This document shows, in pieces, positions 1 through 6,710 of a stretch of DNA of 7,513 nt. The notes beneath the pieces were generated by a model, which saw only the letters and a list, made by a program, of their open reading frames with translations, ran no database searches and was not told where the DNA came from. Position 1 is the stretch's first letter, and each line of letters begins with the position of its first letter. Source of the DNA: Thermoplasmata archaeon (GTDB lineage Archaea > Thermoplasmatota > Thermoplasmata > UBA10834); contig DUKU01000133.1 in the NCBI GenBank assembly GCA_013329135.1, forward strand, positions 7,532 to 15,044. Direction: 5' to 3'. The translations under genes were made by a program, and so were the position numbers.

Positions 1-21
1 CGGTCATCATATGCGAGAAAC

Positions 22-96
22 AGCGAGGTGGGGTAGTTTGGTAATCCCATCAGGCTCATAACCTGAAGATCATTGGTTCAAATCCAATCCTCGCTA
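22..96 (+). tRNA. tRNA-Met (anticodon CAT), probably initiator
   Basis: A full cloverleaf can be drawn. The 7-bp acceptor stem pairs 22-28 with 89-95. A 3-bp GGG/CCC D stem (31-33 with 46-48) encloses a GG-containing loop. The 5-bp anticodon stem pairs 50-54 with 62-66 around loop CTCATAA, with CAT at 57-59. The variable loop is 5 nt (67-71). The T stem pairs 72-76 with 84-88 around TTCAAAT. The discriminator is A96, and CCA is not encoded. The first pair is A:T and the gene opens AGCG, as in archaeal initiator tRNAs; elongator Met and the Ile CAT tRNAs usually start with G. One departure is that only the two lowest anticodon-stem pairs are G:C, with A:T at the 29-41 position, where initiators normally have three G:C pairs. 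There is no intron. The tRNA identity is very secure; the initiator assignment is likely but not certain. Confidence 0.95.
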
Positions 97-101
97 CGAT
101 T

Positions 102-1280
102 TCATCCTACCGCTTTTATAAAAATACGATTATATTCTTGCACTGGTCGCAGCCTCGCAACCTTGTGCGACTGGGTGAGTATTCCCGCGTCTGCCAGTTT
201 GAGGGACTCTCTGGTGCCTATGCTGAGCGCCCAGTGCGCGCTCCAGAGACCATCGTCCTTCAGGTACATCGAAGACAACCGCAGTCTGGGACCGAAACCG
301 ACCCTGCGAAGCAGGGTGCGTGCATCGTCTAGCACCTCGCTCCTGTAGAGCATGCTACTGAATGCAATCGTATCGGTCCCGTACACCTGGCTGTGTGCCA
401 AGAGTCCTGATGGGAGTGTTCTCGCCCTCCCTCTCCATCCGAGCCTCCGAGGAAGGACCATGAAGTCAAGGTCGGTGTGCCTCGCCTGGACGACGATGAC
501 ACTCGCTCGTCTCGAATCCTTCGAAAGACACACGTGTCCTTCACCGTCGAAGAATGGCTGGATAGCCCCGACCATCGTCTTCTCGTCTTCGGATTCCATC
601 ACCCAGGGGGGGATCCTCATCGCCACTGCTGCCTTCTCCCCCGCAGGTATCCCATTCGCAGCGAGCCACTCTGCGACGAATCTGGAGCAGATGAACCCTC
701 GGATGGCCTTCGCCCCGTTCCCCGGTTTCTGGGGCGGACCGATATCGTAATCGAAAACATCGTTGCACAGCGACCTGAAGTGCTCATAGAGATCGGTCTC
801 GTGGTCCGCGAAGGTGATGTTCACCATGCCCGCGTCGAACCTGTTGTGTTTGATCCAGATGGAACCCTCCGCCATGACGTACGAGATTATGGCCGCTGCC
901 TTCCTCCTCAGTTCATCGTTCTTCTCAAGCTCCTCCCTTGTGGGTAGCCTCAGCCTCTCCCTGCACATCTCCCGGTGGATGCTCGCAGCGTACGAGTTCG
1001 CCCAGGTCCTGTCCTTGGTATTGGCGGTCTCCCTAACCTCCTCTGTCAATCCATCGTCGTTCGCCAGTTCCAGCATTCGTTCCATGACGGACACGGGCAT
1101 CGTCAGCCTCCCGGTCCTGTAGTAGTGGATCGACGACTTCGGGAGTTCCATCTCCCTCGCCAACTTCTCGAGCGTACCGAACCTGGTCGCCGCGCCTTCG
1201 ACCAGTCTCTTCTGGAGGGCCAGAGGCAGCTCGACCCTCTCCTCCTTCCTGTAGGCACCCCTCGTTCCCCTCGGACACAT
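102..1280 (-). CDS. Free-standing HTH + LAGLIDADG-type protein (homing-endonuclease-like)
   Basis: This 392-residue protein starts at ATG 1280, the only ATG/GTG/TTG start at the head of its frame, and ends with TGA 5 bp beyond the tRNA on the opposite strand. Residues about 34-58 look like a helix-turn-helix (TLEKLAREMELPKSSIHYY). Two LAGLIDADG-like helices follow about 107 residues apart: IISYVMAEGS at 131-140 and GAIQPFFDGEG at 238-248. Glu138 and Glu247 sit where LAGLIDADG nucleases carry the metal-binding acid, so cleavage activity is possible. The arrangement is that of a single-chain two-repeat nuclease. However, it is neither inside an intron nor an intein, and such proteins can be domesticated as DNA-binding regulators (WhiA is an established example). 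Its last ~13 codons are AT-rich compared with the rest. Target and role are unknown. It could be a selfish nuclease, a remnant of one, or a transcription factor. Confidence 0.8.
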   Translation of the reverse strand: MCPRGTRGAYRKEERVELPLALQKRLVEGAATRFGTLEKLAREMELPKSSIHYYRTGRLTMPVSVMERMLELANDDGLTEEVRETANTKDRTWANSYAASIHREMCRERLRLPTREELEKNDELRRKAAAIISYVMAEGSIWIKHNRFDAGMVNITFADHETDLYEHFRSLCNDVFDYDIGPPQKPGNGAKAIRGFICSRFVAEWLAANGIPAGEKAAVAMRIPPWVMESEDEKTMVGAIQPFFDGEGHVCLSKDSRRASVIVVQARHTDLDFMVLPRRLGWRGRARTLPSGLLAHSQVYGTDTIAFSSMLYRSEVLDDARTLLRRVGFGPRLRLSSMYLKDDGLWSAHWALSIGTRESLKLADAGILTQSHKVARLRPVQEYNRIFIKAVG

Positions 1281-1282
1281 GC

Positions 1283-1313
1283 TATCTGGCAGGGGACGGG
1301 CTCGAGCCAGATA
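1283..1313. promoter_or_regulatory. Inverted repeat over the putative promoter of the LAGLIDADG gene
   Basis: TATCTGGC at 1283-1290 is matched by GCCAGATA at 1306-1313, a perfect 8-bp inverted repeat with a 15-bp spacer. The near half-site begins 3 bp upstream of the ATG at 1280. The far half overlaps the best minus-strand TATA-like stretch (ACATATC, about 1311-1317). If that box is used, transcription would begin near 1288, giving a very short leader, and the two half-sites would cover box and start point as a repressor site would. Binding by the adjacent HTH protein is inference only. Confidence 0.35.
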
Positions 1314-1379
1314 TGTGCCAGTATTACAGGTATGCTACGTCCAGGCGTACGTGGAAATGGTGGGGAAATCATGAAATAT

Positions 1380-1404
1380 CACGGAGGGCACATACCTCCG
1401 CGTG
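1380..1404 (+). promoter_or_regulatory. Hairpin enclosing the ribosome-binding site and GTG start
   Basis: The only Shine-Dalgarno-like sequence for the next gene, GGAGG at 1383-1387, pairs perfectly with CCTCC at 1395-1399 across a 7-nt loop. C1382 can also pair with G1400. Alternatively, CAC at 1380-1382 can pair with the GTG start codon itself (1402-1404), leaving a 2-nt bulge. In an mRNA containing this leader, both the binding site and the start would be masked. The spacing from GGAGG to GTG is 14 nt, longer than usual, but would shorten in the folded form. The alternative is a leaderless transcript started by the AT-rich stretch at about 1372-1379, in which case the hairpin would not matter. 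Confidence 0.4.
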
Positions 1405-1641
1405 ACACCTCATCCTACATGCAAAGACGGCCAGAAGGCGAAGAAGCTGTGTCCTTCGTGCCTTTACTGGGACCCTCGCCCGGAGGAAGGGTCCGGACCC
1501 GGTCTGGGATACTGCACGAAGAGGGACATCATCACGCTCATCAGATGCGAGTGCGACGTATACGAACAGGCGACCAAGTCGAGGGTCGAGGCCAGGGACC
1601 GGGCGCTGTACGGCGAGATAGAGGAAGAGGGCGAGGAGTAG
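1402..1641 (+). CDS. Small six-cysteine protein, probably metal-binding
   Basis: The product is 79 residues. GTG 1402 is the only ATG/GTG/TTG start after the in-frame stop at 1372-1374 and ahead of the cysteines. Cysteines lie at 7, 17, 20, 38, 49 and 51: a CPSC knuckle at 17-20, then GYC around 38 and a CEC pair at 49-51 followed by DVY. This spacing suits a zinc or iron-sulfur site, most likely with four to six of these residues as ligands. There is no signal peptide or membrane segment. The C-terminus is charged, ending in an acidic GEIEEEGEE tail. GC-rich third codon positions match its neighbours, which supports it as a real gene. I do not recognise the family and assign no function. It stops 70 bp before glmU, which has its own promoter, and it is divergent from the LAGLIDADG gene. 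Confidence 0.7.
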   Translation: MTPHPTCKDGQKAKKLCPSCLYWDPRPEEGSGPGLGYCTKRDIITLIRCECDVYEQATKSRVEARDRALYGEIEEEGEE

Positions 1642-1659
1642 GCGCCTCTGGAACGTTCA

Positions 1660-1673
1660 GAAACCCTTAAATG
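1660..1673 (+). promoter_or_regulatory. BRE/TATA promoter of the glmU-glmS operon
   Basis: The stretch GAAACCCTTAAATG has the classic archaeal form of a purine-rich BRE (GAAA, 1660-1663) followed by a TATA-like box (CTTAAAT, 1666-1672). It sits 38 bp ahead of the glmU ATG. An initiation point about 25 bp downstream would fall near 1695, leaving a leader of roughly 15 nt that just includes the GGTG ribosome-binding site. Confidence 0.65.
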
Positions 1674-1698
1674 GCCGCAACCTTGTAACTTCTCAGCT

Positions 1699-1702
1699 GG
1701 TG
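1699..1702 (+). promoter_or_regulatory. Ribosome-binding site fixing the glmU start
   Basis: GGTG lies 8 nt before ATG 1711 and complements the archaeal anti-Shine-Dalgarno. The same GGTG with the same 8-nt gap precedes glmS (2902-2905 to ATG 2914). This favours ATG 1711 over the in-frame GTG at 1702, which is part of the site itself. Confidence 0.6.
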
Positions 1703-1710
1703 TGGTCTTC

Positions 1711-2901
1711 ATGAAGGCTGTCATCCTGGCTGCTGGCGAGGGTATGAGGCTCAGGCCTCTCACGGTTTCTGAGCCGAAGGTCATGATCCCTGTCGCCAAC
1801 AGGCCGATCCTGGAGTATGTCGTAGAGGCGCTCGTGAAGAACGATGTCGAGGACATCGTGATGGTGGTCGGCTACCGTAAGGAGCGCATCATGTCCCACT
1901 TCGAGGACGGGAAGAAGTTCGGGGCGAAGATCGAGTACGTGGTCCAGGAGAAGCAGCTCGGGAACGCGCATGCCCTGGCCTGCGCCAGGGACCGCGTGTC
2001 CGGCGACTTCCTCGTCCTCCCGGGGGACAACATCGTTGATTCGAAGGCTGTTGGCGACCTTCTGTCGTCCAGCTCGTGCCAGAGCGCGCTCGTCGCGGAG
2101 AGCGAGAACCCCTCCAAGTACGGTGTCGTCACGATCGAGAAGGAGAGCATCAGGGGCGTCGTCGAGAAGCCCCATGAGATGATATCCAACATCGTCCTCA
2201 CGGGCGTGTACTGTCTGTGCGACAAGATATTCAAACACATCGACGCGAACATCGCACAGGGCGAGTACGGCCTGAGCAACGCCATCAACTCGAGCCTGGG
2301 CGAGCGACCGGTGGTCCCCGTGTTCTCGAACGGCCTGTGGATAGACGCGGTCTACCCTTGGGACCTGCTCGAGCTGAACGCTGCGGCGCTGGAGCACCTG
2401 CCCGTGAAGACCTCGGGAAAGATCGAGCCCCAGGTGCAGATACACGGGCCCGTGGGCATCGGTGACGAGACGGTCATCCGCTCGGGGACGACGATATACG
2501 GTCCAGTGCTGATAGGCGACGGGTGCGAGATCGGCCCGAACGTGACGATATTCCCGTCCACTAGCATCGGGAACAGCGTCCTGGTCGAGCCGTTCACGAT
2601 GATCAAGAACAGCATACTCATGAGCAACTGCACCATCGGGGCGCACTCATATCTCTCGCACTGCGTCTTCGGGTACGGCACGAAGTCGCAGTCGCATCTG
2701 ATGGCCCCTGGAGCGGAGTCGTACGTGAACATATCGGATGAGTTCTTCAAAGTGCCCCACATCGGGTCCATCGTGGGCGAGGACACCACGTTCGGGACCA
2801 GCGTGATCGTGGAGCCCGGCACTGTGGTGGGTTCAGGATGCAAGGTGTCCAGTGGCGCGAAGATAACGAGGAACCTGCCGAACAAGTCTCTGGTGACATA
2901 G
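1711..2901 (+). CDS. glmU: Archaeal bifunctional GlmU-type sugar-1-phosphate nucleotidylyltransferase
   Basis: This 396-residue cytoplasmic enzyme is predicted to form UDP-GlcNAc from GlcN-1-P, acetyl-CoA and UTP, or to activate a related sugar phosphate. The N-terminal nucleotidyltransferase domain is canonical: LAAGEGMRLRPLT at 6-18, EPK with Lys23, PGDN with Asp106, YGVV at 137-140, VEKP at 151-154, TGVY at 164-167, and the WIDAVYPWDLL stretch at 210-220 typical of archaeal members. From about 241 to 385 come left-handed beta-helix hexapeptide repeats (for example IHGPVGIGDETVI). The length fits archaeal GlmU proteins of about 400 residues. The acetyltransferase region is atypical. Tyr314 is kept, but the position of the usual catalytic His (HLSY) reads Ala311, with His shifted to 312, and the NLRFD-like stretch is not found. 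The uridylyltransferase role is secure; acetyltransferase activity and exact sugar are uncertain. glmS follows after 12 bp. Confidence 0.88.
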   Translation: MKAVILAAGEGMRLRPLTVSEPKVMIPVANRPILEYVVEALVKNDVEDIVMVVGYRKERIMSHFEDGKKFGAKIEYVVQEKQLGNAHALACARDRVSGDFLVLPGDNIVDSKAVGDLLSSSSCQSALVAESENPSKYGVVTIEKESIRGVVEKPHEMISNIVLTGVYCLCDKIFKHIDANIAQGEYGLSNAINSSLGERPVVPVFSNGLWIDAVYPWDLLELNAAALEHLPVKTSGKIEPQVQIHGPVGIGDETVIRSGTTIYGPVLIGDGCEIGPNVTIFPSTSIGNSVLVEPFTMIKNSILMSNCTIGAHSYLSHCVFGYGTKSQSHLMAPGAESYVNISDEFFKVPHIGSIVGEDTTFGTSVIVEPGTVVGSGCKVSSGAKITRNLPNKSLVT

Positions 2902-2913
2902 GGTGTTGTCTGG

Positions 2914-4704
<1,791 letters not shown>

Positions 4705-4713
4705 TACCCGGGC

Positions 4714-5712
4714 TCACGCGAGCTTCTCGGGGCACACTTCCCTTCTGGAGCAGTGGGTGCACTTCCCGGGTCTGTCGTGGTTCCTGTGCGCGTCGCCCGT
4801 GCTGATGATGCCCCTCATCTCGCCCAGCTTCTCCACGAGCATCCTCTTGATGTCGTCGTTGTACTCTATCTCGTCCTCCCTCTCGGGGTACTTGAGGAGT
4901 CCGTACGGAGGCGCCTTGCCCATGGTGTCCTCGATGAGGAGACAGTATGCGGCCACCTGGAGTATGTGCGAGAACAGGGGTCCCTGAGGTGTCCGCCCCT
5001 TCTTCTCCTCGACCGGGATGATGTTGTCAGCGAGCTTGATGACGTAGTCCGGCCGGCCGGAGAGGCCGTACCTCTCGGACTTGAACACCTTGGATTCGTC
5101 CATGTCGATGTACTCGATCTTGCCCTTCACCCTGAACTCGTTCCTGAGCGCAGAGGCGATGTTTGTCGACATCAGTGATCGGTAGAGGAAGAACGACGCT
5201 CCTATGAGCCAGATGATCGCGACGAGTTCCGTGACCTGCGCGAGGTCGGGGTTGTCCTGCATGAATGCGACTGCGTTGATGGCGATGACGACGGCGACTA
5301 TGGCGAATATGAGTATGATCTTCTCGTAATCCAGGACCTTGCTCTGCATCGTGGACCTCGTGGCTTTGTAGAGGAAGAACGCGGCTGCGAGTACCCAGAT
5401 GAGCGCGACCGCTCCGAGTATCTCGCTGACGGACACGGCCTCATCGAAAGGCATGAGCTCGAGGCCGATGATGGCTATGAGGGTCGCGACGATCGCGTAC
5501 CAGAACACCAGCCGTTCGGACTCCTTGGCGCTCTTCTCCCCCGTGTCGATCTTCCAGAGGGTCTCGCCGAGCCTCTCGTGCTCCTCGATGCCCTTCCTGG
5601 TTGTCGTGTCCTGGGTGTCGTACTTCTTGCTCAGCCACCAGCTCAGGGGACAGTAGCTGTACTTCTCCAGGTCGCCTGCGGAGATGTAGCTCGTTCCCTT
5701 GGGCTCGGCCAT
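4714..5712 (-). CDS. Cas4-like Fe-S PD-(D/E)XK nuclease with four inserted membrane helices
   Basis: The 332-residue product starts at ATG 5712, 7 bp after the upstream nuclease gene; the frame stays open further upstream only as a shadow of that gene. Cas4/RecB signatures are complete: Cys21 in YCP, His45 in EEHERL, Asp222 in GRPDYVI, Glu235 and Lys237 in PVEEKKG, Gln252 and Tyr256 in QVAAY, then Cys318, Cys321 and Cys327 in CTHCSRREVC. This is the four-Cys set that holds [4Fe-4S] in Cas4. Between His45 and Asp222 lies an insert with four hydrophobic helices at about 68-87, 94-115, 131-150 and 160-177. An even number of crossings keeps both halves of the nuclease on the same, presumably cytoplasmic, side. 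The insert is an internal duplication of a two-helix hairpin. No cas genes or CRISPR repeats are nearby, so a CRISPR adaptation role is unsupported. DNA processing at the membrane is inference. Confidence 0.88.
   Translation of the reverse strand: MAEPKGTSYISAGDLEKYSYCPLSWWLSKKYDTQDTTTRKGIEEHERLGETLWKIDTGEKSAKESERLVFWYAIVATLIAIIGLELMPFDEAVSVSEILGAVALIWVLAAAFFLYKATRSTMQSKVLDYEKIILIFAIVAVVIAINAVAFMQDNPDLAQVTELVAIIWLIGASFFLYRSLMSTNIASALRNEFRVKGKIEYIDMDESKVFKSERYGLSGRPDYVIKLADNIIPVEEKKGRTPQGPLFSHILQVAAYCLLIEDTMGKAPPYGLLKYPEREDEIEYNDDIKRMLVEKLGEMRGIISTGDAHRNHDRPGKCTHCSRREVCPEKLA
5146..5517 (-). repeat. In-frame tandem duplication of a two-helix membrane module
   Basis: Unit 1 (protein residues about 66-127, DNA 5332-5517) and unit 2 (about 130-189, DNA 5146-5325) align well. 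AIVATLIAI matches AIVAVVIAI, and ALIWVLAAAFFLY matches AIIWLIGASFFLY, with a shared S..L ending. The second unit is two residues shorter in the loop between its helices. At DNA level GTAGAGGAAGAACG is identical at 5182-5195 and 5368-5381, exactly 186 bp (62 codons) apart. Confidence 0.8.
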
Positions 5713-5719
5713 GCTGCGA

Positions 5720-6523
5720 TTATGAGTGTCCCTGGTCAATAAACTTTCCAGGTCCGTCCGCGGGTGCGATCGGCTCTTCGCAGTCCTCGAAGTGCGATCC
5801 ATCCAGGAGCAGTATGCCCTCTGGAGGTTCGATTCCCTCGACGAACCCGAACCAGTATACCACCGCGCCAGTGCCGAACATCTCAGTGTAGGGGGCCAGC
5901 TGTCTCCTGACGTTCTTCTTGAGCTCGATCTCATCCCCGAAGGACGCCTTCGACTCTATCCAGAATACCTTCGATCCGTTGATCTGTATGGGTTCGTCCA
6001 GGAGACAGTCCGGAGTCTTCTTGTGCGTGGCCCTCAGGTCCGCCTCGGTCCTGTATGTGACGCCCTTCTTGTCGAGCCAGTCCTCGAGCATCTTCTCGCC
6101 CCACTTGCCTCTCTGGGTCTGCACCTCTGAGCCTTTGGGGGAGTAGATGATGTCTTCCTCGGCGACCTTCCTCAGGTCCTTTCTGAGTCTCTGGTCGTGG
6201 CATGAATCGGGGTCTCGGATGTACTTCCAGTATGATTTTCTCGTGAGTCCTATCTCAGGCGCGAGCATGAGTCCCAGGAGCACGGGCGGGAAGTTCAGGC
6301 ATCTGGCGATGTGCGCGATAGAATCGCCCCGCTTCCAGTCCTTTGCAATCGCTTTGATATCTTTCTTGACGATGTAGAACCTGCGCGTGGCGTCTCTTAC
6401 GGTCCTCTGCGTGTACATTACGAGAAGGAGTTCTCTGTCGAGGCCCGTGGACTGCGCGAGTCTGTCGATGTCCTTCGGATTCCTCAGCCTAAAATAGATG
6501 TCTTTGTAGTCTTCGTACTTCAT
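5720..6523 (-). CDS. CDIN1 (C15orf41)-family TPD-motif PD-(D/E)XK nuclease
   Basis: This 267-residue protein from ATG 6523 has the signature of the TPD family, whose human member CDIN1 is the Codanin-1-interacting nuclease mutated in congenital dyserythropoietic anaemia type I. The N-terminal half is helical and basic with a likely helix-turn-helix near 66-88 (GDSIAHIARCLNFPPVLLG). The C-terminal nuclease core shows RGKWGE around Glu143, TPD at 170-172, WIESKASFGD with Glu190 and Lys192, QLAPY (Gln208, Tyr212), and then VVYWFGFVEG and GILLL, which closely resemble the human protein from memory. All catalytic positions are present. No membrane segment or signal peptide is seen. It is the first gene of a probable two-gene unit, ending TAA 7 bp before the Cas4-like gene. 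Archaeal relatives are known, but their substrate is not established; a structured DNA or RNA substrate is a guess. Family assignment is strong. Confidence 0.9.
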   Translation of the reverse strand: MKYEDYKDIYFRLRNPKDIDRLAQSTGLDRELLLVMYTQRTVRDATRRFYIVKKDIKAIAKDWKRGDSIAHIARCLNFPPVLLGLMLAPEIGLTRKSYWKYIRDPDSCHDQRLRKDLRKVAEEDIIYSPKGSEVQTQRGKWGEKMLEDWLDKKGVTYRTEADLRATHKKTPDCLLDEPIQINGSKVFWIESKASFGDEIELKKNVRRQLAPYTEMFGTGAVVYWFGFVEGIEPPEGILLLDGSHFEDCEEPIAPADGPGKFIDQGHS

Positions 6524-6550
6524 TAGTCCACTGTCCAGCCGCGTGCTGAA

Positions 6551-6561
6551 CGAACAGTTCG
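6551..6561. repeat. Short palindrome in the divergent promoter region
   Basis: CGAACAGTTCG is a perfect 5-1-5 inverted repeat lying 28 bp upstream of the CDIN1-like start, just downstream of the predicted minus-strand transcription start. It could be an operator half-site or chance; nothing else supports it. Confidence 0.25.
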
Positions 6562-6590
6562 CAACGTGATTGCTGGCGTGAACTATCCCT

Positions 6591-6607
6591 GAAAGTCTAT
6601 TTATTAC
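6591..6607. promoter_or_regulatory. AT-rich BRE/TATA region, possibly bidirectional
   Basis: On the plus strand GAAAGTCTATTTATTA reads as a BRE (GAAAG) plus TATA box and would start a transcript near 6625-6630 for the dehydrogenase gene, with a leader of roughly 80-85 nt. On the minus strand the same bases read GTAATAAATAG, a fair TATA box. It would start transcription near 6575, about 50 nt before the CDIN1-like ATG at 6523. It is the only strongly AT-rich stretch in the 187-bp spacer. The rest of the spacer (6524-6590, 6608-6697) shows no RNA gene or further convincing signal to me. Confidence 0.5.
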
Positions 6608-6697
6608 TTTGCGAAGAACTGGCGGCTGATGGATGCGCGGGAAGGCGGAAGCTTGAATACAACGGAAGTCATGGTGCGCCTCTCAAGTGCGTTTTTC

Positions 6698-6703
6698 GGA
6701 GGT
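6698..6703 (+). promoter_or_regulatory. Strong Shine-Dalgarno fixing a TTG start
   Basis: GGAGGT lies 7 nt before TTG 6711, ideal spacing. The alternative in-frame GTG at 6687 has no such site and would add eight residues unlike the family N-terminus. An out-of-frame ATG at 6704 directly abuts the site and opens only a four-codon frame (ATG TTG TTT GCC TGA) that overlaps the real start. Confidence 0.75.
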
Positions 6704-6710
6704 ATGTTGT

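Noticed and set aside
975..1670. Long plus-strand open frame of 231 codons
   Set aside because: It lies antisense to the LAGLIDADG gene, then runs out of frame through the six-cysteine gene. Its Arg/Gly/Pro-rich composition is that of a GC-rich shadow, with no recognisable motif.
1702..1710. GTG 1702 as the glmU start
   Set aside because: It would use the GGTG ribosome-binding site as coding sequence and add VVF before the canonical MKAVILAAG N-terminus.
4705..4713. Terminator between glmS and the Cas4-like gene
   Set aside because: The convergent gap is only 9 bp (with a CCCGGG) and has no T-tract or stem-loop that I can support.
5820..5842. T-arm-like sequence GGTTCGATTCC
   Set aside because: It sits inside the conserved CDIN1-like coding region and no acceptor, D or anticodon arm can be drawn around it. 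It is not a tRNA fragment or att site.
5713..5934. N-terminal extension of the Cas4-like protein
   Set aside because: The frame remains open upstream to 5934, but that part overlaps the conserved C-terminal half of the CDIN1-like gene, is Ser/Arg-rich and carries no family signal. MAEPKG at 5712 is the natural start.
4714..6523. CRISPR-Cas adaptation locus
   Set aside because: The Cas4-like signature suggested it, but there is no cas1, cas2 or other cas gene and no regularly spaced direct repeat anywhere in the window.
6608..6697. Box C/D RNA or riboswitch in the long leader of the dehydrogenase gene
   Set aside because: A CTGATGGATG stretch and a later CTGA resemble C and D boxes, but there is no C'/D' pair, terminal stem or convincing guide geometry.
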